A DNA stretch of 64,000 bases from Wansuia hejianensis (GTDB lineage: Bacteria > Bacillota > Clostridia > Lachnospirales > Lachnospiraceae). This document shows positions 17,689-26,035 of this stretch, in pieces (the stretch's first letter is position 1; the number at the start of each line of letters is the position of its first letter). The stretch covers positions 881,501 to 945,500 of the forward strand of contig NZ_CP060635.1 in NCBI RefSeq assembly GCF_014337215.1. The letters are read 5' to 3'. The notes below the pieces were generated by a model. That model saw nothing but the letters and a program-made list of their open reading frames with translations. It ran no database searches and had not been told where the DNA came from. Made by a program: the position numbers and the translations under genes.

Positions 17689-19396
17689 TCTGTGGCTGCT
17701 GACCCGGTTTCTTCTGAAAAATGGCCTGGGAAACAATCAGAAGAAAAACGGTAAAAAGAAATTTGGCAACAGGACTTCTATGTATTTGATTTTGGCAGTC
17801 TGCTTTCTGCCTCTGGCGGGGATGCTGTTCACGTTGGGAAAAGAAATGTACCACATGTTTGCTCCCCTTGGACAGGGGACGGCGGTCGTGGACTTGGTCT
17901 GCATTGCAGGAGCCTGTGTGTTCTTCCTGTTCGGGATCGCTACGATCCTGAGCGTGTTCTATATGTCGACGGATGTGCCGCTGCTGCTGCCGTTTCCGTT
18001 GCGTCCAGCGGAAATTGTCGGGGCGAAATGGCTGGTTTGCCTGTTGAATGAATACTGGCTGGTGATCTTCTTTTTCTTACCGATTCTGGCCGGGTACGGA
18101 GTGTCTGGGCAGATGGGCCCTTCCTACTGGATTACCATGGTGTTAGGATGCATCGGCCTTCCAGCGGTCCCGCTGATTTATTCCGCGGTTTTATGCATGA
18201 TCATCATGCGGATTTTTAAAAACATCAGGAATAAAGATATGCTGAGTTATCTGGGCTTTGGCATGGCTCTGGTGCTGGCCATCGGAATTCAATTTGTGGT
18301 CCGGGGAATGGAAGGGGTTCAGGCAGAATCTATGATTAATTTTCTGTCAGGCCAGCAGGGGCTGATTGATATTTTCCATGCGATCTTCCCCAACCTGGTT
18401 TTCCTGGCTAAGGGTGTCAGCCATGGATCGTTTATTTACATTCTTTTCTACTATGGGACGACGGTGCTGATCTTCGCGGTGTTCCTGCTGATTGCCCAGA
18501 AGCTGTATCTGCCCGCCGTGCTGGGCATGAGCGAGGCTACGGCTGAGAAGAGGAAGCTGACGGAGGCTGAAGTCAGGAGGGAAGTGCGGAGCACCAATCC
18601 GGTGAAAGCCTATGGAAGAATTGAGTGGAAGAAGCTTTACCGCACGCCCGTATATTTCATGAATTGTGTCCTCATGACTTTGATCTGGCCGGTGTTTTTC
18701 CTGGTGATCATCGCCGTCAGCGTGTTGGGAAGCTCCGGGACAGCCGCCTTTATGAATCTGTTCTCACAGATGACGGGGCGAGGGGAGCTGCCGCTGTTCA
18801 CCCTGCTCCGGGGGGACGGGCCGGTAGCGGTGGCCGTCCTGATCGTGGGATGTGTGGCCGCCTTTATTTCTATGATGTGCCTCGTCTCATCCACGGCCAT
18901 TTCCAGGCAGGGGGACAATTTTGGCTTCATGAAGATGATCCCCATGTCCTATGAGGATCAGATCAGAGGGCTTTTGTCCTGTGGCATTAAGATCGGGATT
19001 CTGGGAAGCTTACCCTATATACTGTTGATTAACTTAGGAGCGGTAATATTTGGGCTGCATCCGGTGACGCTTATTTACAGCTCAGCGATTACTGTCCTGT
19101 TTGTGATGGCGGTAAATTACCAGCAGCTCTATATGGACATCGCACATCCGAAGCTGGAATGGGAGACGGAGGCGGCGGCCGTAAAACAGAACTACCGCGC
19201 CATGTTCTCCATGCTCATCGACCTGGCGATAGGCGGCGCTTTGATCGGCCTGGGCGTACTGGGGTACCGGGTGCTTCATTTGAATATCCATTCCGTGACA
19301 ATTGTAGTTATGGTGATTCTTGCAATTGTGACCTGGGTCATGAGAAATTTACTGTTTACTTCGGGGGCACGAATGCTGAGCGAATTGGAAGGCTGA
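17681..19396 (+). CDS. ABC exporter permease, large multi-span
   Basis: 571 residues from the ATG at 17681, inside the end of the ATPase gene. About 12 hydrophobic segments in two halves are separated by a cytoplasmic stretch around residues 280-320 ('SEATAEKRKLTEAEVRREVRS'). This matches the large 'putative ABC exporter' permeases found with ABC-2 type ATPases in Firmicutes. The partner is the gene just upstream. The cargo is unknown. Confidence 0.8.
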   Translation: MRNLWLLTRFLLKNGLGNNQKKNGKKKFGNRTSMYLILAVCFLPLAGMLFTLGKEMYHMFAPLGQGTAVVDLVCIAGACVFFLFGIATILSVFYMSTDVPLLLPFPLRPAEIVGAKWLVCLLNEYWLVIFFFLPILAGYGVSGQMGPSYWITMVLGCIGLPAVPLIYSAVLCMIIMRIFKNIRNKDMLSYLGFGMALVLAIGIQFVVRGMEGVQAESMINFLSGQQGLIDIFHAIFPNLVFLAKGVSHGSFIYILFYYGTTVLIFAVFLLIAQKLYLPAVLGMSEATAEKRKLTEAEVRREVRSTNPVKAYGRIEWKKLYRTPVYFMNCVLMTLIWPVFFLVIIAVSVLGSSGTAAFMNLFSQMTGRGELPLFTLLRGDGPVAVAVLIVGCVAAFISMMCLVSSTAISRQGDNFGFMKMIPMSYEDQIRGLLSCGIKIGILGSLPYILLINLGAVIFGLHPVTLIYSSAITVLFVMAVNYQQLYMDIAHPKLEWETEAAAVKQNYRAMFSMLIDLAIGGALIGLGVLGYRVLHLNIHSVTIVVMVILAIVTWVMRNLLFTSGARMLSELEG

Positions 19397-19400
19397 CCGG

Positions 19401-19429
19401 TTGATTTCTTTTGAATGATATGATATAAT
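19401..19429 (+). promoter_or_regulatory. Promoter before the decayed nuclease gene
   Basis: TTGATT at 19401-19406, 17 bases, TATAAT at 19424-19429. It now leads only into a broken gene. Confidence 0.55.
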
Positions 19430-19507
19430 TCTCTTGTAGAATTTCTCTGCAGAAGCGATCATGCAAATCTCCATTGGACGAATCGAAGTCATATACGTGA
19501 AAAAAGT

Positions 19508-20044
19508 ATAACATACCACCCGGAATACAGAAGGGTCAGGCTGGACGTCTATACGCGGGACGAACGCAATACCCGTTCGAGGTCCTGCCGTGAGGTGCCC
19601 TCTCTTGAATTAAAGGACGGCGGATGCTGCTTTTTTCTGAACGCGTATGGGAAGAATGACGGAGAGGTTCCGGAAGAATTGCGAAAATTCCTGCAATTCA
19701 TAAAGGCGAATCTGGAAGAAAGGGAAAAAGATTTTGAGGACAGTTACGTGAAGCAGCTTCAGGATTCGAGATTAAAGATTAAGCAGGACAGAGAAGCGGA
19801 GGAACAGTATATGTCATTAGCATTAAACGCATTATTAATGGATGAACGGGATGAGGGAAAAGTAGAAGGAATAGCCGAGACAGTGCTTGAGTTTCTGAAC
19901 GCTCTGGGTACGGTGACAGAACGCCAGCGGAGTGCCATTCGTTCCGAAAAGGATCTGAGTGTATTAAAACGATGGCTCAGGCTTGCCGCCCGGGCTGATT
20001 CCCTGGAACAGTACCTGCTGGATGCGGAATGGAAAAATTACTAA
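19508..20044 (+). pseudogene. Rpn-type recombination-promoting nuclease / PD-(D/E)XK transposase-like remnant
   Basis: The readable frame begins 'TYHPEYRRVRLDVYTRDE', which resembles the early catalytic core of Rpn/PDDEXK-2 proteins. It then jumps directly to 'CREVPSLELKDG...FFLNAYGK..GEVPEELRKFLQFI', which in intact members lies well after the nuclease motifs. The core (the E-x-K/Q segment and about 60 residues) is missing, and so is the normal N-terminus, so this is an internal deletion plus 5' decay. The C-terminal part, with its charged coiled stretch 'KQDREAEEQYMSLALNALL', is intact to a stop at 20044. If any protein is made, a GTG at 19595 could give a 149-residue fragment. These genes belong to multicopy, mobile-like families. 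Confidence 0.65.
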
Positions 20045-20143
20045 TTACTAACATCTGACGGCAGGGAGATGTCTGTCATCCCCTGCCAGTCTCTTAAATC
20101 CATGATCTATGCCCATTCGGGCAACTATCAGATTACAAACGAC

Positions 20144-20184
20144 GAATGCCCCAGACGGGGTGTGGGAACAGCTTACGATGTTCC
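20144..20184 (-). repeat. Degenerate copy E of the dispersed ~70-bp element (inverted)
   Basis: GAATGCCCC-aga-CGGGG followed by GGAACA-gcttacga-TGTTCC (20165-20184). It retains hairpins 2 and 1 of the element in inverted orientation with diverged flanks. It sits between the decayed nuclease gene and the 3' end of potCD. Confidence 0.5.
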
Positions 20185-20228
20185 GTGAATAACAGAATTT
20201 ACTGAACGACCGGCAGAGGAATTATATT

Positions 20229-22127
20229 TTAAGAGGATTTGACCTCTCTCCACAGCTGGTTATAAATCTCTTCCGCTTCATTGCCGAGAAAATGGAAGGT
20301 TTCGCAGCGCTCCAGCTCTGAATCATCTGGAAATGCGATATGGCTGTTGCGGATTTCAGGGTCTTCGATCAATTCCCGAGCGGCGGTGTTGGGTGTGGAA
20401 TATGTGATATACTCAAAGTTCATCAGCGCGATATCTGGCCGGCAGAGGAAATTGATAAATTTTTCGGCATTCTCTTTATGTTTTGCATTCTTGGGAATAA
20501 CCCAGGAATCGATCCAGACATTTGAGCCCTCCTTTGGAATCACGTATTCCAGATCAGGGTTTTCCATCTGCGTATAGATAGCCTCGCCGGAATAGATGAC
20601 GCCCAGGGCGGCTTCATTTCCGATCATTTTGTCGCGTACCTGGTCAATGACATATGCCTGTACCAGCGGTTTCTGAGTGACCAGAAGCTCCTGTGCCTCC
20701 TTCAATTCCTGAATATTGGTAGTATTCAAGGAATAACCCAGGTATTTCAGAGAGACTGCAAAAGCGTCCCGCACGGAATCCTGCATCAGGATGCTGTCCT
20801 TGTACTGAGACTCCCACAGAATCCGCCAGCTGTCCACAGGGTTGCTGACCATGGTTTTGTTATAGAGGATGCCTACGGTACCCCAGCAGTATGGGACAGA
20901 GTATTCATTATACTGGTCGAATTCTCTTGATTTGTCCAGATAGATCTCGCCGATGTTCTCAATATTGGGGATGTTATCCCAGTTGATCTTTGCCAGAAGG
21001 CCGTTATCAATCATTTTTTGTATCATATAGTCGGAAGGGCAGACCGCATCATAGGCGACGGCGCCGGATTTGATCTTTGGATACATAATTTCGTTTGTCT
21101 CATATTCCTCGTAGATCACTTGGATGCCTGTCTCTTCCTCAAAGAGGCTGAGCACCTCCGGATCGATATATTCGCCCCAGTTATAGACGATTACCTGATT
21201 ATTACCAGCAGATATCTTCCGGCCGCTGTAATAGAAGCCTCCGGCAACTATGGTAAGAATCAAAAGCAATGGAACGACCCGGCCCAGAATGCGTTTTTTC
21301 GTGATAAGCCGCTTCTTACCGGTGCGGGCCAGATGCTCCGCTTCACGGGTCTTTTCCTTCGCGCTTTTTTCGGAAGGGCTCATATTAATCAGGAGCAGCA
21401 GGATCAGCACGGTAATAAAAAGAATGGTCGACAGGGAATACATTTCCGGCTTGATGCCCTTGCGGACTTCTGCGTAAATTTTTGTAGACAGAGTATCGAT
21501 TCCCGGCCCTTTAGTAAAATAGGTCACCACGAAATCGTCCAGAGACATGGTGAAGGACAGCAGGAAGCCGGAGAGTATGCCGGGCATAATATCAGGCATG
21601 ACAACCTTCCAATAGGCGTATGCCGGGCTGGCTCCCAGGTCCAGCGCCGCCTCATAGGCGCTTTTGTTCGTCTGCTTTAATTTGGGCGTAACGCTCAGGA
21701 TGACATAAGGGATGTTAAAGGTTATATGAGCCATAAGGATCGTGGAAAAGCCTAGTTCAATCCGGCCGATGATGAACAGCAGCATCAGCGATACGCCCAT
21801 GACAATTTCGCTGTTCAGCATGGGGATGTTAGTAACTCCCATGTAAACGGAGCGAAAACGTCTGCGCATGTTGTTGATGCCGATGGAAGCCAGCGTCCCT
21901 ACCAGAGTAGCGATGATCGCGGCCAGCAGGGCGATGATCAGAGTAGTATATAGGGCCTGCATGATTTCATCATTCTGGAAGAGAGACACGTACCATTTTG
22001 TCGTGAACCCGCCCCATTTGGCACGGGATTTGGAGGCGTTGAAGGACAGCACCACCAGGGTGGCGATCGGCGCATACAAGAGTATGAGAATCAGCGCCAT
22101 GTAGACCTTTTTCAATGTGCGTTTCAA
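20229..22127 (-). CDS. potCD: Spermidine/putrescine ABC transporter, fused permease and substrate-binding protein
   Basis: 632 residues. Residues 1 to about 255 are a PotC-type permease: membrane helices from 'ALILILLYAPIATLVVLSF' on, and the EAA-type loop 'EAALDLGASPAYAYWKVVMPDIMPGI'. A basic linker and one further helix ('VVPLLLILTIVAGGFYY', about 285-301) lead to an extracellular PotD-type binding domain ('VIVYNWGEYIDPEVLSLFEEETGIQVIYEEYETNE'). The binding domain is thus tethered to the membrane by fusion. It imports polyamines with PotA and PotB. The start codon overlaps the potB stop by 4 bases. Confidence 0.93.
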   Translation of the reverse strand: MKRTLKKVYMALILILLYAPIATLVVLSFNASKSRAKWGGFTTKWYVSLFQNDEIMQALYTTLIIALLAAIIATLVGTLASIGINNMRRRFRSVYMGVTNIPMLNSEIVMGVSLMLLFIIGRIELGFSTILMAHITFNIPYVILSVTPKLKQTNKSAYEAALDLGASPAYAYWKVVMPDIMPGILSGFLLSFTMSLDDFVVTYFTKGPGIDTLSTKIYAEVRKGIKPEMYSLSTILFITVLILLLLINMSPSEKSAKEKTREAEHLARTGKKRLITKKRILGRVVPLLLILTIVAGGFYYSGRKISAGNNQVIVYNWGEYIDPEVLSLFEEETGIQVIYEEYETNEIMYPKIKSGAVAYDAVCPSDYMIQKMIDNGLLAKINWDNIPNIENIGEIYLDKSREFDQYNEYSVPYCWGTVGILYNKTMVSNPVDSWRILWESQYKDSILMQDSVRDAFAVSLKYLGYSLNTTNIQELKEAQELLVTQKPLVQAYVIDQVRDKMIGNEAALGVIYSGEAIYTQMENPDLEYVIPKEGSNVWIDSWVIPKNAKHKENAEKFINFLCRPDIALMNFEYITYSTPNTAARELIEDPEIRNSHIAFPDDSELERCETFHFLGNEAEEIYNQLWREVKSS

Positions 22128-22945
22128 AATGCTGTCCCCTCCCCGTCTTTATCATATTTGTTGACCAGGACCATGGAAAGGATGATGAAGACCATCAGAA
22201 CCATGGACATGGCCGAGCCGACGTTCCAGTTATTGAGCTGTTTGAATTCCTGTTCGATGACATTTCCGATGAGCAGAATTTTACTGCCTCCCAGCAGGTC
22301 GGAAATGACAAAGGTGGTCAGCGCCGGTATGAATACCATAGTGACGCCCGATACAATGCCGGGAAGCGAGAGGGGGAGAGTGACCTTCCAGAAGGTCTGA
22401 ACCCCGCTGGCGCCCAGATCCCGGGCGGCCTCTATGACATCCTTATCAATTTTAATCAGCACATTATAGACCGGGAGCACCATGAAAGGCAGGAAGTTGT
22501 AGACCATGCCGAGAATGATGGCGGCCGGTGTATTGATGATGCCCAGCGCAGGCAGATGCAGGAAGCTCAGGATACTGTTAATGACCCCGTTTTTTTCAAG
22601 CAGAGTCTGCCAGGCAAAGGTACGCAGCAAAAAATTCATCCACATGGGGAGAATAAAGATCAGCACGATAAAGCTGGTCTGATTCACGTTCTTCTCGGCC
22701 AGGATCATGGCCAGCGGATAGGCGAGCAGCAGGCATATGATGGTGCTTATCAGGGAAAGTGCGAGAGAAAGCCCCAGCGCCTTCATGGTCTCAGAGGTGA
22801 AAACCTCCGAAAAATTAGACAGTGTAAAGCCGCCGCCTTCCTGAGCGGTGAACGCGTAGTAAATGATCATGAGCAGCGGTATGATAATAAATCCCGCCGC
22901 CCATGCGGTGTAAGGCGCAGCCAGCCATTTTTTATTATTCTTCAA
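22124..22945 (-). CDS. potB: Spermidine/putrescine ABC transporter permease
   Basis: 273 residues if started at TTG (22945), which has AGGAGG at 9-base spacing inside the end of potA. An ATG 18 bases further upstream (22963) would put that SD after the start, so TTG is preferred. Six membrane helices are visible, with the EAA loop 'EAARDLGASGVQTFWKVTLPLSLPGI' that contacts PotA. It overlaps both neighbours, so potA-potB-potCD is translationally coupled. Confidence 0.92.
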   Translation of the reverse strand: MKNNKKWLAAPYTAWAAGFIIIPLLMIIYYAFTAQEGGGFTLSNFSEVFTSETMKALGLSLALSLISTIICLLLAYPLAMILAEKNVNQTSFIVLIFILPMWMNFLLRTFAWQTLLEKNGVINSILSFLHLPALGIINTPAAIILGMVYNFLPFMVLPVYNVLIKIDKDVIEAARDLGASGVQTFWKVTLPLSLPGIVSGVTMVFIPALTTFVISDLLGGSKILLIGNVIEQEFKQLNNWNVGSAMSMVLMVFIILSMVLVNKYDKDGEGTAF

Positions 22946-24008
22946 CGGGAACCGCCTCCTCATCTTCAGATTCGGGCTTATTCATGATCTGAATGTCGAA
23001 GGGGTCCACTTGGATGCCCACTTCTTCTCCGACGGCAACCATATCTGTACTGTGAACCAGCCATTCATAGCCATGGGCTTCCACCTCCATCTCATAGTGG
23101 ACGCCTTTGAATATCAGATGCGTGACACGGCCCTGAATCGTTCCCGCCTCTGGGCTGACCAGGTCAATATCCTCTGGCCGAATTACCACGTCCACAGGAC
23201 AATTGCGGCCAAAGCCCACGTCTACGCAGGGGAACTTTACCCCAAGAATTTCAACGAGCTTATCCTCTACCATGATGCCGTCCAGGATGTTGCTATCTCC
23301 TATGAAGTCGGCCACAAACGCGTTTTGAGGTTCATTATATATATCTTCAGGGGTGCCGATCTGCTGGATATAGCCCTGATTCATGACTACGATCGTATCG
23401 GACATGGTTAGTGCCTCCTCCTGGTCATGGGTGACATAGACAAAGGTAATGCCCAATTCATTCTTCAGGCGGATCAGCTCGTACTGCATGTCCTGGCGCA
23501 GCTTCAGGTCCAGGGCGCCCAGCGGCTCGTCCAGCAGGAGAACCTTGGGTTCGTTGACGATTGCCCTGGCAATGGCGATGCGCTGCTGCTGGCCGCCGCT
23601 CAGGGCAGAAGGGGAGCGGTACTCATAGCCCTCCAGGTTCACCAGCTTCAGGGCATAACGGATTTTATCATCGATATAGGCTTTGGATTTGCCCCGGATC
23701 TTCAGGCCAAACGCGATATTTTCCGCGATAGACATATGGGGGAACAGGGCGTATTTCTGAAAAACTGTGTTCAGCTGACGTTTGTTCGGCGGGGTATCAG
23801 TGATATCCCTTCCGTCAAAGAGGACCTTTCCCGTATCAGGATGTTCAAAACCTCCCAGAATCCGCAGCGTTGTGGTCTTGCCGCATCCGCTCGGGCCCAG
23901 CAGCGTCAGAAATTCATTCTCACGGATGTACAGATTCAGTTCATCCAGGACAGGGACTCCGTCAAAAGATTTGGATATATTTATTAAATCAATCAGTCTG
24001 TTACTCAC
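22935..24008 (-). CDS. potA: Spermidine/putrescine ABC transporter ATPase
   Basis: 357 residues with a GTG start preceded by AAAGGAGG. Walker A is GPSGCGKTT, the signature LSGGQQQR, Walker B LLLDEPLGALD, and the H-loop 'VTHDQEEAL'. A C-terminal TOBE-like regulatory domain spans about 240-345 ('VDVVIRPEDIDLV'). It powers polyamine import and is the first gene of the pot operon. A strong promoter lies just upstream. Confidence 0.95.
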   Translation of the reverse strand: MSNRLIDLINISKSFDGVPVLDELNLYIRENEFLTLLGPSGCGKTTTLRILGGFEHPDTGKVLFDGRDITDTPPNKRQLNTVFQKYALFPHMSIAENIAFGLKIRGKSKAYIDDKIRYALKLVNLEGYEYRSPSALSGGQQQRIAIARAIVNEPKVLLLDEPLGALDLKLRQDMQYELIRLKNELGITFVYVTHDQEEALTMSDTIVVMNQGYIQQIGTPEDIYNEPQNAFVADFIGDSNILDGIMVEDKLVEILGVKFPCVDVGFGRNCPVDVVIRPEDIDLVSPEAGTIQGRVTHLIFKGVHYEMEVEAHGYEWLVHSTDMVAVGEEVGIQVDPFDIQIMNKPESEDEEAVPVEE

Positions 24009-24039
24009 AATAGAGGTCCTCCTTTGATATCCTTATGCT

Positions 24040-24069
24040 ATTATATGGGCTGCATAAAATCCTTGTCAA
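24040..24069 (-). promoter_or_regulatory. pot operon promoter
   Basis: On the minus strand TTGACA (24069-24064), 18 bases, TATAAT (24045-24040). It faces away from the carboxypeptidase gene at 24126, whose own promoter must overlap this AT-rich 117-base divergent region. Confidence 0.75.
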
Positions 24070-24125
24070 TATTATTCGTATAAAATCATATACTATAGAA
24101 AATTTTGATTTGATAAGGAGATTCT

Positions 24126-25355
24126 ATGGGGAAAGTCAAAAGGCTTTGTCTTGCGGCTGCTGCCGCAATGATTCTGGTTGTTTCGTCCGTTCCGGAGGTG
24201 CGGGCGGAAGGAGAATTCGCGGCGAGTGAATTATATGCCAAATCTGCCTGTCTGATGGACTGCGATTCAGGGAGGGTTTTGTTTGGCAAAGAAGCGGACA
24301 CCCCTCTGCCCATGGCCAGCACTACAAAAATAATGACCTGTATCCTGGCATTGGAAAAGACAGAGAATCCTGCGGAACAGGTGGTGACAGCTTCAGCCAA
24401 TGCGGCGGCTCAGCCCAAGGTCCATCTGGGCGTTTCAGAAGGACAGCAGTTTTATCTGGGAGATTTATTGTACTCCCTGATGCTGGAATCACATAACGAT
24501 GCGGCAGTGATGATCGCAGAAGGGGTGGCCGGTTCGGTAGAGGAATTTGCACGCCAGATGAATGAGAAGGCGCAGGAAATCGGCTGCACGGACACTCATT
24601 TTGTGACGCCGAACGGGCTGGACGCCAGCGATGAAGGGGGGGCGCACCATACGACGGCGTCAGATTTGGCGAGAATCATGCGCTATTGCATCAGCCAGTC
24701 GCCAAAAGCGGCTGAATTTTTGGCGATCACCCAGACTACCTCTTACAGCTTCTGGGACCTGGAGCAGAAGAGTGTCTTTGACTGTAATAATCACAATGCC
24801 TTCCTGAGTATGATGGATGGCGCGCTTTCAGGAAAGACAGGTTTTACCGCCCAGGCAGGGTATTGCTACGTGGGTGCGGTTAAGCAGGATGACAGGTGCT
24901 TTATCGTAGCCCTTCTGGCCTGCGGCTGGCCGAACAATAAGAACTACAAATGGTCTGATACGAGAAAGCTGATGGAATACGGGCTGGAAAATTACACATA
25001 CCGGGATGTATTTGACAACAGTTTTCAAGGGACAGTCGTGAAGGTTGAGAACGGACAGTATGAAAATTATCCGGAAGAAGGAGAGGCGTCCGCGGAACTG
25101 ACCCTGAACTTGCCGGAAGAATCCAGGCACCTGAAAATGCTCCTCCGTCAGGATGAACAGGTGGAAGTCAGCTACCAGCTCCCCGAGTCACTAGAAGCGC
25201 CGGTGACGGCGGGAACGGAAGCAGGCAGGGTGGATTACAGCCTGGGTGGACAGCTTCTGGCGTCTTATCCGGTCTACATCGGTCAGAGTGTGGAACGGAT
25301 TGATTACAGATGGTGTCTGGAGCAGCTGTGGAAATGGTATTGTGGAAAGTCCTGA
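24126..25355 (+). CDS. D-alanyl-D-alanine carboxypeptidase (PBP5/DacF family), second copy
   Basis: 409 residues with a signal peptide (about 1-27, ...EVRAEG). Motifs are S65-T-T-K68, S122-H-N and K237-T-G. The SHN form of the second motif differs from the SGN of the paralogue at 13489. The C-terminal beta domain ends in 'YRWCLEQLWKWYCGKS', a Trp-rich amphipathic tail for membrane attachment. It removes terminal D-Ala from peptidoglycan peptides. AAGGAG lies at the ATG. It is monocistronic and divergent from pot. Confidence 0.9.
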   Translation: MGKVKRLCLAAAAAMILVVSSVPEVRAEGEFAASELYAKSACLMDCDSGRVLFGKEADTPLPMASTTKIMTCILALEKTENPAEQVVTASANAAAQPKVHLGVSEGQQFYLGDLLYSLMLESHNDAAVMIAEGVAGSVEEFARQMNEKAQEIGCTDTHFVTPNGLDASDEGGAHHTTASDLARIMRYCISQSPKAAEFLAITQTTSYSFWDLEQKSVFDCNNHNAFLSMMDGALSGKTGFTAQAGYCYVGAVKQDDRCFIVALLACGWPNNKNYKWSDTRKLMEYGLENYTYRDVFDNSFQGTVVKVENGQYENYPEEGEASAELTLNLPEESRHLKMLLRQDEQVEVSYQLPESLEAPVTAGTEAGRVDYSLGGQLLASYPVYIGQSVERIDYRWCLEQLWKWYCGKS

Positions 25356-25422
25356 ATTATTTAGCTGAACTAATAAAAAAATCATAAAATTCTAAAATAA
25401 CTATAAAATACCGACGAAGGAC

Positions 25423-25451
25423 TTGAAATATATGGAAGATAGGACTATAAC
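25423..25451 (+). promoter_or_regulatory. Promoter of the MarR-ABC exporter operon
   Basis: TTGAAA at 25423-25428, 17 bases, TATAAC at 25446-25451. The -10 box and start region are covered by inverted repeats (see 25442-25468). Confidence 0.65.
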
Positions 25452-25468
25452 TATGTTAGTCCGACTAA
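25442..25468 (+). promoter_or_regulatory. Candidate MarR operator (overlapping inverted repeats)
   Basis: TTAGTC-C-GACTAA at 25456-25468 is a perfect 6-1-6 palindrome over the expected start site. A second pair, GGACTA (25442-25447) with TAGTCC (25457-25462), spans the -10 box. Binding here would block RNA polymerase. I infer autorepression by the MarR protein 70 bases downstream. Confidence 0.55.
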
Positions 25469-25537
25469 AAGAATTGAGGCCTGAAAAACTTGACGACAGC
25501 TATACTGCCATACAGAGAATTAAAAGAGGAATGAAAG

Positions 25538-26035
25538 ATGACGGAAAAGGATTCAGGGGAATTTTTTAAGGTGCAGAGAACTTTCGCACAGCTCAGCCAC
25601 AGGTATTCGCAGATTATATTTCATCAATTCCGGAGGTTTGGCATTCACCCCGGTCAGATGCCGTTGCTGATGCTTTTGGATCAGAATGACGGTCTGAACC
25701 AGAGTGAAATTTGCAGGAAACTGAGGATCAAGCCATCCACGGCAGCGGTCAGCCTGCAAAGGATGGAAAAAAACGGACTGATCTTCCGGGCGTCTGATGA
25801 ACGGGATCAGAGGAAAAACAGGATTTATGCAACCGACAAGGCAAAGGCTATATGGAAAGAAATACGTGATCTGATGTGCGAGAATAATCAGGTGCTCATG
25901 CAGGGAATCAGCATGGTGGAGATTTGTCTGTTGCAGCGGCTGCTGGAGCAGATATACAAAAACATGGACAATCTGCAGACTCCGGAGATGACGATCCGGT
26001 GCTGCGGGCAGGAGGAGGAGACATACGATGATTAA
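25538..26035 (+). CDS. MarR family transcriptional regulator
   Basis: 165 residues with a winged helix-turn-helix. 'LNQSEICRKLRIKPSTAAVSLQRMEKNGLIFR' (about 60-91) is the recognition region, and the wing 'DERDQRKNRIYATDKAKA' follows. N- and C-terminal helices form the dimer interface. It overlaps the first exporter gene by 8 bases. By analogy with MarR-exporter operons it probably represses the operon until a ligand binds. The effector is unknown. Confidence 0.9.
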   Translation: MTEKDSGEFFKVQRTFAQLSHRYSQIIFHQFRRFGIHPGQMPLLMLLDQNDGLNQSEICRKLRIKPSTAAVSLQRMEKNGLIFRASDERDQRKNRIYATDKAKAIWKEIRDLMCENNQVLMQGISMVEICLLQRLLEQIYKNMDNLQTPEMTIRCCGQEEETYDD

